Assembly (NCBI RefSeq): GCF_910592395.1
Contig: NC_088316.1
Span: forward strand, 18,848,001-18,912,000
DNA: 64,000 bases
Direction: 5' to 3'
Origin: Lineus longissimus
Lineage: Eukaryota > Nemertea > Pilidiophora > Heteronemertea > Lineidae
The notes under the pieces were generated by a model. It was not told the DNA's origin. It made no database searches and was given only the letters and a program-made list of their open reading frames with translations. The translations under genes and the position numbers were made by a program. This document shows, in pieces, positions 13,301 through 26,334 of this stretch; within the stretch, counting starts at the first letter, position 1; every line of letters starts with the position of its first letter.

Positions 13301-14605
13301 ACGTAGAGAATCACTTTGTCACGTTGAACCAACCAGGGATAATCTCACTACAAGATCTGACAATGCTTTTACGAAAACTCCATGAGACATTCATTGCATT
13401 TGCTGCTCAGTTGCAGGCCGTACATGAAGCAGTCAAGGTATATTTTGGCAGCTGTTCCATTGGTTGTTGCACCTCCCAGCGCAAAGGGCTAAACATCTCT
13501 TCCATCAGTGTCAAGAACTATGAAGTAACATAAGGCAGTTTTACCACAGTTGTCAGATGGTAGTGCTCTTACAGAAGATAGTTACATTACATGAAGAGTT
13601 TATACATCAGGGCTCAGTTGCTCAATCAGCATTAGAGACAACATTTAGTAGTGGTAGGACTTTTAACCCCGATGCTATCCTAACAGGGATGTCAAATTTA
13701 ATAAAGTTGGTCTTGTTCCTAGGTCCAAAAAGAACACTACTTGAACTACAAAAAAGTCTTTCATGGGGACTCGACCAATGTATTTGATGTGCGACATAAA
13801 GCTATCTTAAAGGCTGCAGAGAGACCAACAGCACGAGTCGGCCCGACACCGTTCTCTGGACTGACTAACGCTGCTGCAGTCGCCATGGCAACAGCTTTAA
13901 ATAGAGGACAACAGCCAGCAGGTGAGCGTTCTAAATATACAAAACAGATGAGCATGGCTTGACTGAACGTCATCAAGTATCGATATTATGATATTATCCG
14001 TTGCCGTTAAATTTGGGTCATTAACACCATTTGAGGTTGTGCAATTGTCTTCATCACTGTTTACACATTTGGCATTAAAGTGTTGTTGAACCATTTCAGG
14101 GGCTCCACCAACTGTTGGGCTGTTAGCAGCTCAGACAACACAAGCACCGACTTTAGGAGCTGGATTAAGTGAGTACCTTTCAAAGAGTTGGCAGCGAAAA
14201 TTTCAAAAGAGCTCCTCTTTCCTCTTGGTGTATGATGGTGTATGACCGACTGGTTGAGTCTGGTACACCTGGCTGGTTTGGTGTGTTACAACTGGGGTCT
14301 CAATGAAACCCAATTCGTCCTCGTGAATACTTAGAGCTACATTTATTGAGTTCTGTGGCATATCATTCCTAATCATTCCGTGGTGATATTTCATCTTATA
14401 CATGTATCAAGTCTTCCCTCGTCTTCTATTCACAGCTTTTGGTGCAGCTACCACTGCTCCGTCAACTGGATTTTCTTTTGGAACGCCAGCCGCGCAGACA
14501 CCAGCATTTGGATTCGGGACACCTGTTTCAACAGCATTTGCCACCTCCTCACCATTCCAGTTACAGAAGCCGCCTGCAGGAAGTAAAAGAGGAAAGAAAA
14601 ATTAG
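10392..14605 (+). CDS. NUP58: nucleoporin p58/p45 (FG nucleoporin of the Nup62 complex)
   Basis: Central-channel nucleoporin that pairs with Nup62 and Nup54 in the nuclear pore and binds transport receptors through FG repeats. Exons: 10392-10453, 10607-10662, 11119-11226, 11548-11694, 12072-12194, 12369-12462, 12709-12963, 13236-13437, 13723-13921, 14100-14168, 14436-14605; all GT-AG, phases consistent, 494 residues. Start ATG opens MAFSFGTATGQ. Residues 1 to about 190 are Ser/Thr/Gly-rich with FG motifs (FSFGT, FGLGGLG, FNFGK, FGFSG). Residues about 195-390 are the helical core: IAQTVADFKKHVKSQKSV, LKMETSQELKNVEISQR, TPPGLQYE, IQYRQQIENVENH, FVTLNQ and QLQAVHEAVK, followed by PTPFSGLTNAAAVAMATAL. 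The C-terminus is a second FG patch ending in the conserved KPPAGSKRGKK basic tail. Length is somewhat below the vertebrate protein (about 600 residues), with a shorter FG region. Gene order and direction follow PHKA closely. Confidence 0.96.
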
Positions 14606-14844
14606 TGCTTCAGTTGTCCTGAGTTGTTTTCTTCGTTACTTTTGTGTTCGTATTTGATGGTGCAAACACTGATTGGAGAATATACAGACAATTTGATCAG
14701 GAAAAATGGAGTAAAGCTTGAGAACTGTGCATTGAACACAATGGAAGGGCTACCTTTCCTCCATTTCTTGAAGTGATAAATGACCCCTGTCTTGTAAGAT
14801 TGATGGCATATTTCATTTTGACAGTATGAATTACTTTTAATAAA
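14606..14844 (+). terminator. NUP58 3' UTR and poly(A) signal
   Basis: Short 3' UTR of about 250 bp. AATAAA at 14839-14844 is followed by a T/G-rich stretch (TGTACATTTGTAG), placing cleavage near 14860. Confidence 0.7.
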
Positions 14845-14984
14845 GATTCATGTACATTTGTAGTAATCAGTCTTATCGGTGGTTGTATTGACCCTGGGTG
14901 CTTTTCTTTGCACAAGGCTGCTCCAGTTGACCCTCCTCAAGGTAAACTAGCAAGGCGTCTTGCAGAGATGTGTCCAGGAGAACG

Positions 14985-15420
14985 GAGGCAAGTCCACAGC
15001 AACCTTGCTGAGGATGGCTTTCGCTCATGGGACCAAACTTCTCAAGTGAATGCTGTCTTCAGTCACAACCAGGTCTCCACTGTTATTGCGAGACATGAAA
15101 GGATCACCTTTGTCATCAGGACACACTCCTCAAGTGTGTCACATTCACTGAAGCCTGTCTTCTGTCACAACCAGGTTTCTCTTGTTATGGAACATGAAAG
15201 GCTCGCCTGGTCGTTGGGACCAACAACATGAGCGAAATTCAATGAAAACTGTCTTTGGTCACAACCAGGTCTCTCTTGTTGTGAGACATGCAATGTTCGC
15301 CTTCCTGCTCATTAGGACCAACTCCTAAAGTGTAACACATTCAATGAAGACTTGTCTTCAGTCGCAACCAGGTTTCCCTTGAAGTGAGAAATGAAAGGCT
15401 CGCCTTCTTGGTCATGGAGC
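14985..15420. repeat. degenerate tandem repeat, period about 100 bp, four copies
   Basis: The motif CACAACCAGG(T) recurs at 15064, 15166, 15260 and (as CGCAACCAGG) 15363, spacings 102, 94 and 103 bp. Each copy continues with a shared block: TCTC..TTGTTATG, then GACATGAAAGG, then a variant of TCATTAGGACCAACTCC, then CATTCAATGAAGACTGTCTTC. Copies have diverged by substitutions and small indels, so the array is old. Open frames across it are not considered coding. Confidence 0.75.
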
Positions 15421-15930
15421 AGGCTGCAGTGAGTTATGTCTTGCTGTGCTCTTGAATACATGCCAAGTATCTAGTACCAAGTACTCGGCTCATGAACCTG
15501 CACTGGGACAGCAAGCCCCTTCTCCTTCTGGAGAGATCTTCTTGAAGACTGGCCCAACTACCTTTCTTCCAACCCAAGTAGCCCACTTGAAGCAGCTCAT
15601 GTATCTGAGTATCCTCGTGTACCTGAGGTGCCTCGTAACATGGTACAGCATCAGGACCCCTCCAACCCTGTATGAGCTTCTCTGGTAGAGCTTTAATCTA
15701 ACTGCGCTCTTTAAGACAGCCCCAATTATACTCTTCTTGGCATCTCAAGTAGTCCACATGAAGTAGCTTGATCACGCTACCTGAGGTACCTCATAGAGCT
15801 GTCTCCAGTAGAACTTCTATCTCATTGTCCACTTGAAGACGGTTTCAACCTGACACTTCGTTTGACCAATTCACAACCCATGCCTCGTACAATCACATGG
15901 AAATCATCAGGATCCTTGTTTCGATCTCAA
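15421..15930. other. intergenic, possibly a further diverged repeat
   Basis: No gene is visible. Phrases such as CCCAAGTAGCCCACTTGAAGC and TCTCAAGTAGTCCACATGAAG recur about 155-160 bp apart, suggesting an older duplicated unit linking the two repeat blocks around it. Confidence 0.4.
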
Positions 15931-16480
15931 TATGCTGTTGAAGACAGTAAACCATGCAGAGGACAATGTCCTCAGTGGAATGCACAGTCTCCTCCACTTC
16001 TGAACACTAGGCGAAGACAATCACATCAAAATAGACCAGAGGACAGTCTCCTCCAGGGATCAATGACTTGTCTCGTCTTCTCCATATTGAAACACAGCCG
16101 CAAACAACCGTCACAAAACATACTGGAGACGGCCTACGTTATGAGTGTATAGTCTCATCTTCTCCAATCGTCAACTCTAGCTGAAGACAACCATCCTTGT
16201 ATAGACCAGACTGGAGACTAGACAGCCTTCGCTGTGGAGTGTATTGTCTCGTCGTCCCCAATCGTTAACACTGGCCACAGACATCCATTTCAAAACAGGT
16301 CAGAGGACACTTTCCTCAAGGTAATGTGTGGTCTCATATTCACTTTCGTCAACGTTAGCCGAATACAACCACATCTAAAAAGACCAAAAGACAGTCTCTT
16401 CCAGAAAAAGACAAACGTCACAAAAAACCATGAGGACAGTTTCCTTTCGGAATCTGGTCAAGTCTGTTCGTAATCTAGGA
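15931..16480. repeat. degenerate tandem repeat block, period about 110 bp
   Basis: Recurring phrases appear at roughly 100-120 bp spacing: variants of GACCAGAGGACAGTCTCCTCCAG, of GTCTCGTCTTCTCCA and of CGTCAACTCTAGCTGAAGACAACCAT. At least five diverged copies are recognisable (for example near 16033, 16070, 16156, 16246 and 16345). The family differs from the array at 14985-15420 but abuts it. No coding signature. Confidence 0.6.
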
Positions 16481-18990
16481 CAACAATAGTTTCTATTGTA
16501 ATATCAACATGTAGAGTAGATCTCTCTTGCGCAATCAATGAACAATAGAGACGGATTAATAATCTGTTTTCGCATTGTCACTGAATGGAACTTCGAACAA
16601 CCTCCCGCACGGAGACAAAATCACAATCAGGCGTTTTTAAATATGTAACAATCATGGGATCTCATTTGAGATTTAGACATGTCAGTGCATTGTAGTGACA
16701 ATAAAACGTGGCACTAACGATAGGCCTATAAGGCCACGTAGCACCCGTTTTGCCTCCAGGACTGGGTGGTAATGGACAGCGGACTTATTTAGTCTTGAAC
16801 GAGGCCTATTTGGAGAGACCCAGTTGTTATTCTTGGCTGGAGATAACGACGTCGAAAGTTTAGGGGCTGAAAACTACAGGCATTACTTAAACAAATCACA
16901 GAAAAGGTGCTCTTTCTCGCTCGATAAATGTAAGTAAACTTTGAGGGTACAGGTCCGTGGGTCCAAATTGCACAAACACGAAAGGTTTCTCTATTTCCTT
17001 TGATAATATCTCTTGGTTTCGATCGGGCAGAGAAATAATATAACGCTCCATTTGCCGGTATCCAAAAACGCACCGGGGGAACTCAAAACGAAAACATTTT
17101 GATACAGATCGTGAAGCCTATGAAAACCCACTTAAATATCCTATGGATTTGTGTGTTCAAGCCGGGGATAAAGAACTTAACTTGCACATTAGAGCAATGG
17201 TGTTTATCTTTCCTTCCGAATTAGATGAATAAAAAGCATAAATTTATTAGTTGTGTGGTTTTAGCATTGTTTAGGGGTAGCGATTGAACTGCTCAGGCCT
17301 GAGCGGGACTCTCAAGCTGGTTTTTAACTACCACAAGTCCGTCTTTCTATCATTGTTTTTCTTACCAGAAAAAAGGCCTATGGCGGTTTGGGTGTTTTGT
17401 CAAAAAATCCTAACAAAGCAGACAAAATATTAGCGCTTATAATCGCAGTAATAGGTGTACCGAGTGGCCAGAGTTAAACTAACAAATCGTGGTTGAAACT
17501 TCCATTTTCGGCTGTTGAAGAAACACGGTCGGTCCTTTACATAGCGCACGAGTTTGATCCCGTTTCGAAGCGTCTTTCACGGTCATAACAGACCCTCTGA
17601 AACCAAGTCTTTGTCCGTGAATTTCGGGTACAATATTGTTGGTACCAGAGTGCAGGAACGTTGCCGAGAGGTGCGAATAGAGGACCATCTCTCCCGTCCC
17701 CGACCACTGACGGCGACGGGACTTATCTTTATCAGTATAAAGCTTTTCCAATCTCTACGAGTTGAATCAGTTATGAGAGCAGGCTATAAGTGTAATTGAC
17801 CGTGGTCCATGTCATACAATATTACACATCATCAATTAATAACATGAAGAGAGAATTGATATGGTAAAACACGACATAAAGAATAGTCAACTGGATTTCA
17901 TGAACAATAAGCACCTCTGATCTCATGTCCTCACTGATTGAGTGATTAACTATAGACTATCATGATAATGCAAAACCTATGTTACACCACCAATCACGTC
18001 ATCATCTCCGCCATGATGACACCAACCTAAGGGTCATCATGAATTCCTTATGAAGCGTTATGATATTGCTAGAGAGAATGCCATCCCGAAGAGAGTTGCC
18101 GCATTTGAAGACGCTGTTGTGTCTTATGCCTTGGCCGTGTTGAAATATTAACGCTGGACTATAATACTCGTTGGCCTGAATGGAGACCCCGCGGTCGTGA
18201 CGACCCAAGGATGGGGATCGTAACTCTCACGAGACATGCCGTGATCGTGAGAGAAGTGAGCACCCCGTAACCTTTTACGGAAAGAAGGATAAAGATAGCG
18301 TTTAAAGTAACCAGCAAACAAATAGCGAGCTTTTTGTTTGCGATATGAAGGGTACCCATCGGGGTACGCCGATAATACTGGTCACGATCTCGGCCTTTAA
18401 TTCCTTATGAACACTACCCGTCGATAGTCTGAAGTGTATTTCAAAATGTCATAATTTGAATATTCAATGCTTTGCCATCGCCAGGTGAAAATTTGATGCA
18501 ATGGGTCTGTCTTGGTCGTGTTCATTGACCAAGCTCCGGGTTTAACTGGGAGGTGAAGTATCGTTCAAATAGAGATGTGAAAATAATCGTCAAATCCGCA
18601 CACAGCAAATAACAATAATCCTCACATTTCATTAGCGTTCCCCAAGGGGGAAAACCACTGCACTTGAGCTAACAAACTGACGGATGGACCGGGGACGCGC
18701 CGCTAAAAATAAGCAAGGCAAGTTGTTGTCTTAACCTCTCAGAATCCTATAAATCGACTTCATCCGCGTAAATTTTGCTTCTTTTAAAAGATTTGGACAC
18801 CAGGCAAATTGTAATCGTTTGAGGTGTCTATAGTTAATATGATGGTAAATGTTTGCTGGGAAGCCGTGGCCAGGAGGAGCTGCCCCCGGGGTGCATAGAC
18901 TGATTGAACGGAAAGATGGCACTTTAAGAATAGAATAAGACCATGTGGAGGTGTAGCAAGTATAGGAGACGCTACCGCCGGAGAGCAGAT
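16481..18990. other. intergenic, nothing recognised
   Basis: Both strands were read. Open frames are short (90 codons at most), lack family motifs and are not joined by good splice sites. No RNA gene or clear transposon terminus was found. Confidence 0.5.
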
Positions 18991-18994
18991 GTAT

Positions 18995-19079
18995 ATTCGT
19001 TAGTGGCGCAATGGTATCACAAGCTCCTGACATCTATGAGGTCCCGTGTTCGATTCCGAGCGAGGGCGATTCTTTTTTT
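18995..19079 (+). pseudogene. tRNA-like sequence (degenerate tRNA or SINE head) with T-run
   Basis: A B-box-like GTTCGATTCC lies at 19049-19058, with an A-box-like TTAGTGGCGCAATGGTA about 45 bp upstream and a run of seven T just after (19073-19079), as at Pol III transcripts. The 5' half resembles tRNA-Asp (TCGTTAGT..). The T stem, however, has several mismatches and the acceptor stem pairs only partly. It is therefore read as a tRNA pseudogene or the head of an old tRNA-derived SINE, not a working tRNA. No flanking target duplication was recognised. Confidence 0.45.
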
Positions 19080-22000
19080 ATTTACATAGGTTTCCACCGG
19101 GGCTGATTGAATGTTCCAGTTGACGCTCAGCTCTCAACTCATCATTTTTTACTCAGTCAGGAATCGAGTAGGTATTGCTTGCAAACTGTCAAAATGCTTC
19201 AACGACATCAGAATTCTTGTGATGAGACTTGTATTTTCCTTCAACCGGTTCTAAAGAAAGCATCTTCGCGAGAGAAAAGCATCAGTTCCCTACGGACAAT
19301 GAAAGGAAGATGTCTCTCCTCTCCCTTCCATGGCAACAGCTTGCTTGCCCCAAGACAGAGTCCACTCACGTCACAACCTCACCAAGCAGACCGGCTACCC
19401 GTGAAATCTCCCTTTTCTTATCTAATTAAGCCCAACACTGCATTACTTGGCAAAAGTAAAGAAAACAAACTTGCTTGTTGCCTACCGGCGAATGTCCAGC
19501 GCATAACACTCAATCGGTCGGTAAAACAAACTGTTTTGTTTCTACATTATAAATGAACCTGTATGGAACTAATATACCCTTATAGGGTGTTTGTCCACGG
19601 CGTCTAATACCCCTAAACATCAAAGTAGAAGGGACACACTCATAGATACAAACGCGTATAAGTTGTCTTAAGTTGTGTTTTCTTTTAATCTAATCGTACA
19701 ATAAGGAGCGATTACGGGAACGCCACCCTCGAGTGTTGATATCAATAATGGACAATATTGCTTCAAAAGTCACCCGCTTATTGACTAAGATAATTAACTA
19801 TGACTTACACGTTTTCTTAGCATTTGCCACCAGTTTTTGTAACAATTTTGTAATGATTTGTTCCGGGTCGTATTATAACAGAAAGGGTGTCAAAACCAGC
19901 CCGGTCCTTTCCCATGATTGTCCATACAGATATCGACAAACACTGCAATGTTATGTCTCAGTTTTCGCGTCCTTTATGCGCCATGAGGACGCGGAAATAC
20001 CACTACCGAAGTTCCTAGCTAGCTTACCCCGATACTATCATACGGTGACTACTTTAGTCCAAATATCGCCGCCATTATGGCGTTGTCATCCGATGAAAAA
20101 AGCTCACTAGACTTGCAATAGAATGTCATTTCCATAGGGAATTAAAAGCAAATTCCACCGTATTCGGGTTTTACTGTCATCCCACTTCACTTCGGCGAAA
20201 TCGCTGTCGTATTGACCAATTTCATTGCATCATGATGTGTCTCACCCTCGTATGACGTCGTTTCCGTTTTGTCCGAGACGCCACGTGTTTTGTCCCTCGG
20301 GCGAACGTTCATCATCCCGATATCCTAAATGGGATGCCCCTAATCCCATCACAAATACAATGCACATGGCAGACAAACCTCGATACGAGGCTGCATTGAT
20401 TAAAGTCCAAAAATCAACCAGGCAAGCTCATGCCCATCTCATCGTTAATACAGCACATTGGCGACAATTTAAGAACCTGGGGCCGAGACTGCAATGATAA
20501 TTGGAAGTTCCATAAAGCAACAAGACAAATGCGATGTTTGTCTTGTTGCAATCCTGATGGAACGATCGGCTCAGCCGCTAAACTAATGTTATTCTAAAAT
20601 GTTTGGTGTGTTTGCCTCATTCGCACACCTGTCCGGGGTATTCTAGCGTAAGCACCCCTTTATCTTGTCCTGAACTTATTGTTTCTTTGAGGGGTAATCT
20701 GGAATCTGCGAGAGGATACGGATTCTTAAATGTAATTGTGAAATGCATTAGGCCCTACCTCTAATCGGATATTACGGATCTGAGAAATGTAATATGTATT
20801 AGGCCCTACCTTTAATCGAATATAATCGAATAGTACGGATCTTTTTGATGAATTCTGGCGTAGTTTTATTGCTCTTAAACAATGATATAACATCATTTAA
20901 AGAAGGATAATGGCTTAACTCGCCGCCATGGTACTATTGTTGACCCTGACTAGTTTTTTTAGTTGTTAAAAAGTGAAGATATTATCCAATTACAAGAGTG
21001 TACTAAACTCAATTTTATGACCATTGTCAAGACCCATGAAAATGGCAAGGGCTTTCTATGAGAGCAACGTTTTCCTCAACTGTAACATCAAATTAGGGCC
21101 CTAAAAAGGCATGAGAGAAAGTGTCACATGATGACAAGCAAATCTGAAGATGCTAATTACAAGTGTATTAACCGAGTGAAAGGGTCCAATGAAAACAAGC
21201 CATTCTCCCAGGCTTCATGGTGGTCCTGAGGGGGTGCCCCGAAATTAGATTCGAGGTTCCCATTGTTGGTACTGAAGCGTTGTTGTTGTATCATTCTGTT
21301 GGCAAATACTGATAAACAATGAGCAATATGTCAGGGGTAGTTAGAATGAAATTAGCTCATTATGGAAGCGTTGGAAATTCTCGTTCTTATCATTTGTACC
21401 ATTTGTTGCTTTCTGGCCTAATTCACCAGGAATGTGAGCAATCTGTTGTGGGATTCTGGACAGAAATCTGCATGAAACCCAGCAGCTGTTCCCAAAAAAT
21501 GTACCATTTGAACAGGTCAAGTCAGTGGCGGCAGAGTTTGTTAGGGAGTGACGTTTGAAATTGGTAAAGAAGGGATTACCAATTCAACCATAGTAAGAAT
21601 GAATATCATGGAGTAGATGAGTTCTTGATCGTAAAATCATCGTCATCAATCAGCATCATCCTTTCCTTCAATGGTTGGTAATGTTGTCAGCGATAGATTT
21701 GGGGTCGAACCCTCTCACAGTTGTACTGATGCGCTCTTTAAAAAAGGTATGTACTGGTTAGATGGACAAAGCTAGGTCATTGGCAACATTCATCAACTTG
21801 ATACCCTGGACGAGGGCCGAGTGAAAAAACAGGTTGACGGACATTGTAAGGGGTGGTAGCCTTGGAACATGTAAGAGAGGAACATCAGGGCAAATAAAGC
21901 ATTTGTTAGCCTGGTGATTCGCTCTGGTTGGTTTAGTCGGAAGGATAATCGCAGTGACCCTTAAGAGCAGCGGAGTTGAATTCATTAAACTTCACTCAAT

Positions 22001-23400
22001 GCCACAATGGCGGAATATTTATATAATGGCAAGTTTAGGCAATCTTGCCATCTTCCTCGAGGCTGACCGTGGTGGTTTAGGGGCGGACAATGTCGCCGAA
22101 ACTGGACGGGAATAAATTAGAACCCTTAGGGTAAAGGGTCCCTTCCTGGGGGAGGAGTGACAAGGGTACTAAATCAACCTCGTCTGAAGTTCCATTCAGG
22201 CTAACGAACCATATTTTAACTGCGCATCTTTGTGAAACTAGGGCCAGGTTGACACCGCACATATGGCAGCCATTTTGTTAACTCGTCCCCTATGTAGTTG
22301 TTGCTGTGTGCAAATGCATTTGTTATGAGGCGTGAAAAGTATCTGGGGTAAGGTTGGCATAAACCTGCTGACGAGATTCCCGATTGTCTGCTCAAGGCAA
22401 TCAATTCTCGTCTGCTGTCAGCGCACGTTGTCAACAAAGTCAACACGATCATTTGATTATTGGCCAACAATGGCGGAGGGCATACTTTCGCTATTAAACG
22501 ATGATCATGAAAATTATGGGCTGTCAAAGTGACAGGGCCGTGACGTAATTTAGGACACCATGGCTGGACCTCGGAGACCCAAGCTGCCGTGGTGGGAATG
22601 TATCATCATCAGCGGCTATCATGAAGAGAATATTTACGATGGGCTGTTAATTTTGGAATGATTTTGTTGGTTTTCATTTTGGTAATGTTCAAATTCATGG
22701 AGGTCTTCTCTCAGAGAATCAGATAAAACCATTCATCCATTGATTCTAAACTAAAACGACAAATTAAATCTACACAACAGCGTGATTTGGAGCCGAGAAC
22801 GAGGAGGCATTTTTACTTCGGATATCGAAAGCACAAAATAAAATCAGACCAATTTCATTGCGGTGAAACTATCCCCGCGTGACCAAAAACAAACTGCCTG
22901 ATATGATGCCCGAAACATCCCCGAAGATCCCAGACATACCAGATGCTGTTTTATTCCTTATAGGACTAATTGTCCGTGACCATAATCTTGACCCAAAAAC
23001 CTTGCGGAACCATGCGAGTGGCGTGCGGGCTCTGTTCGCGTGCGGGGACAGCAACACCGGAAGCAGGCAATGCACCCTGCAGCAAAATGGCGTGACCGTT
23101 TGACCTGAGGCTGCCCGCCAATCATTAAAAAGACATGGCCATATGTTTCGTTGGATGAAACGAAATATTTGTTTCTTTTCCAGTTTCGTAACAAATGAGG
23201 CGACTCTTGTTCATCTCACAGTGTAGGGCGTAGTTAATGAACGTTTTTACCGTAAAACCCCACAGACTGCTACGCTAAGCATCTCTCGAAATTAGCGAGT
23301 TAAAACAAAAATTACGACACCAAGAAAAGGTACATTCCTAGTACATCATTTCCCTCACAAGAAGAAAAAAATACTGGCTGATCGAAAAAAGAATGTAAAA
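19080..23400. other. intergenic, no gene recognised
   Basis: The longest frame (19107-19556) has no ATG at its start and no recognisable domain. A two-copy tandem duplication lies at 20725-20845. Several CpG-containing ATGGCGG / GCCGCCAT motifs occur (20067-20082, near 20925, 22003, 22266, 22468). Nothing else could be supported. Confidence 0.5.
20725..20845. repeat. two-copy tandem duplication, unit about 57 bp
   Basis: The phrases GAAATG(C/T)ATTAGGCCCTACCT, TAATCG.ATAT and ACGGATCT occur twice in succession in the same order. The second copy contains an extra short internal duplication (AATCGAATATAATCGAATA). Function unknown. Confidence 0.6.
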
Positions 23401-23410
23401 GGATTTGGAA

Positions 23411-23482
23411 AGGGGGCACTCGGATTTGAACCAAGGACCTCTCGATCTGCAGTCGAATGCTCTACCACTGAGCTATACCCCC
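23411..23482 (-). tRNA. tRNA-Cys(GCA)
   Basis: Minus-strand tRNA of 72 nt reading GGGGGTATAGCTCAGTGG at its 5' end. The acceptor stem GGGGGTA/TGCCCCC pairs fully (one G-U), D arm GCTC/GAGC, anticodon stem TTCGA/TCGAG with loop CTGCAGA (anticodon GCA), T arm CTTGG-TTCAAAT-CCGAG. The discriminator is T. A TTTT terminator on the minus strand lies at 23400-23397, 10 nt downstream. There is no intron. All cloverleaf elements are intact, so it is probably functional. Confidence 0.96.
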
Positions 23483-26300
23483 AATCTGTTTCCAAATCCC
23501 AATGCAATTCTATTTGAACGAGAAAAATCCTTTATTTGAAAATCCCATTGACCAATCTCTTTATCGTAATAATCATTGTCATGTATGAATACCGAATAGA
23601 CCTTTATCATTGTCATCGTATTGAGATTTTGCTACCATTGTGGGCCTTAAACATATTGGTCAAGTCCATCAATTGAAAATGATCGGGCTACATAGTGTAT
23701 GCTTACGTTCCTATCAAGGACGGCAGTTGCCCTATCGTTACTTCTGGTGATGAAGTGCTAGAATAGCGAGGTACTTGCATAGCGGCCGCATCGTCGTCAC
23801 TCAAATTCGGCTGCCTTCCAGGGCAAGTCCGTTATCGTGGCTATGCGGGCCCTAGCTGCGCGCCTGCTCCCCAACATGCGATGCGGTCACGCATGCAGCC
23901 AAACTTAACCGAGAACAGGCAAGACACACGATTCCCACACTTCACCAACAAATTATATAAGTGTTTGAAATAATCAAAACGAAAATCAGGCAATACCCGG
24001 AAAAAAATATCAATTCAATGATTCCGTGATGAAGTTTTTTCTTTTTGTTGAAATTTTCGTGATATTTTCTTCCGAACAAATTTGGACATATGTTCAAAAC
24101 TTTCGGGAAACGAGAACTTGTTTTCGATAATGATGCAAATTGATACTGTCCAGACTCATGTGATCTTTAATTGAGGCACGGGATCGAGTCTTCTTGGAAT
24201 GAGGAATCCTGGGGGACATAAAGAAAACCTATTTAGTTCAATTTGAGGTAAAGATTTAAGGGCCATTTTGGAGTTGAGCGCCATCTTGGACTGGGTTTTA
24301 AGGCATTGGTAGTTGAAGTGGTTGATGATGTAAGCAGGACCTCATTTACGTGGTAAATGATAAGTGTGCTTACTACTGCTTTTGATTCCCTGAGCTGATT
24401 AACTTTTCCTGCACAGGTTTTTACGAAATACCATTTCCTCGACAAAGTCACGTGAGGTTAAAAGTCATAATTCGCAATAATGATACAGCATGTCCAACAT
24501 TTCTTTCCAACTCCTGAACTTCGCGTGCCAGGCCGAGAAAAGTTGGTCTCTCATCCCGGCGTAAGAAAGGCTGTAGAACCGCCCAAACGACTCTCAACTG
24601 ATTGAATCACATTAGCATGTGAACTATCCATGGCCCAAGTCAAATAGAAGACATCCCATGACGGTGGAGCAAACCCTAGCGGCATCAAGCCTAATTTGTT
24701 ATCCGATCTTACAACGATTTCTTCAGCCATTTCTGGTCCCGCGGGCTGTTCTCGCGTTAAACGCTATTATCCGGTCGCCGTTTCCCGCCTCGCATGTTAA
24801 TTTCTCTCCTTTACGTTGAAGCTTTGTTTTGGAGATGGTGTCCCGCGGTTGTGTCTATCATTATAACATTATTAGCTTACGAGCTCACCACGTTCCATCA
24901 CCCTATTAATTGAGCTTTACTAATTAAATCTCAACTTTGACTACCGGACACTTAATACATTCGGGTCATGAACGATACGCTGAGGAGAAAAAGATTAACA
25001 AAATGAGTGAATTCAATTTTCATTGGCCTAAATCTAATCGGCATCAGTCTGTTTTTCAATTTGGTTCTAGCGATGGTCTTGCAAAATAGATTTGACGAGG
25101 ATCACTCTGTAGGAAAAATGGCATGCACTTTCGTTGTCAACGCCTATACGACATCATGACGGATATTGATATCATGGAAATGCCATCAAACTAAAAGTGA
25201 TCTCTCCAAGTCGAAGAACCAGGAGTATGACCATTTAGCAAGCTCTGCAGGTAGCTGAACCCTGTAATTAACGTATCACATTTGATACCAATTACTCAAT
25301 TAACGCATTGCCTTCAATCGTGTCATGAAGTGGTTAGCGTATTGACGGTAGGCTGGATGGGCGGGCCCGGCCGGAGCAACCACTATCGATTCATTGGCCT
25401 CTGATCAAAACTGGGGAGGGGAGGTAAATGGATTAGTGACTTTAACTCCAGGTGGGTACCTTGGGAGTGGCCCTCCCTGCTGGGAAGAAGATCCAAAACG
25501 TATCAGTCCTTGCTCAGTTGGCTGCAACTCCTATCAGGCGAAAACACTACTATTTTCAATATATATCAAACGAAATATCATTTGAATACTGTATGATTGT
25601 AATTTCACAACGTATAACTTCAACATTGCACGTGTTTCATTGAAAAAATGGTCCGATAAAATTTCTTTCTAATTTCTCATCAACACGACCACTTCCCAGT
25701 TTTCAAACCGTTGAATTACCCAGCATACCAACATCCTGGGTCAGCATCTCTAATACGTGTGAGAAAAGTGTCGCGGTCCTACGGTCATATTCTTCAAATA
25801 TAATACAATATTTCGTGGTACCTAATTCCTTTCTATTGCTAATAGGTTTAGGATGCCCTCGCACCTCCTTCTCGGCAACAGGACGTTCCAAGTATGTGCG
25901 AATTGTTACCAGATTGTTACAAGCTTCGCGCCACGTTTCTGAGCACCGGAAAGCGACGGTTTCTATCTGTAGCAACTTAGAGAAGAATCCTAGAGTACGC
26001 CCAAAGAAAAAGAAAAACATCCTCAGCTTAAGAAAAACTTTGCTCTCAAAAACAGCATCGCTGACATCAAAAGGATTTTTGTTTGCTTGTTATTTGCCAT
26101 TAAATTTCATTCTTTAAGTGGAGGTATTTGAATCGGATACCAAGAGCTCCTTTAAGCGTGTTTATACTGGGCTTTCATGATTATATTAACTAACAATAGC
26201 TTTACGCTAACACCAGGACGATCCATTCTTCTTGAGCCAATGCCTCTGCGAGCTTGATATCAATTGGCTGAGATCCAGCCACTTGAGACAGAAATGCTAC
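23483..26300. other. intergenic upstream of PRDM14, nothing recognised
   Basis: Frames up to about 105 codons on both strands around 25.7-26.1 kb carry no family motif. Two YY1-like motifs (GGCCATTTTGG near 24261 and GCGCCATCTTGG near 24278) lie within 30 bp of each other. Part of this stretch probably holds distal regulatory DNA of PRDM14, by position only. Confidence 0.4.
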
Positions 26301-26334
26301 ATAAACACTGGTCACTCAGTTAGTGAAGGGGAAG

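Noticed and set aside
19107-19556. 149-codon frame after the tRNA-like sequence
   Set aside because: Opens on TTG rather than ATG, and composition and motifs do not suggest a protein.
22332-22532. Short frame containing an ATGGCGGAGG start and about 20 codons
   Set aside because: Too short, no downstream exon recognised; the ATGGCGG string is shared by many scattered YY1-like motifs nearby.
25703-26117. Overlapping about 100-codon frames on both strands before the PRDM14 promoter
   Set aside because: Mutually overlapping on opposite strands and without recognisable domains or splice structure.
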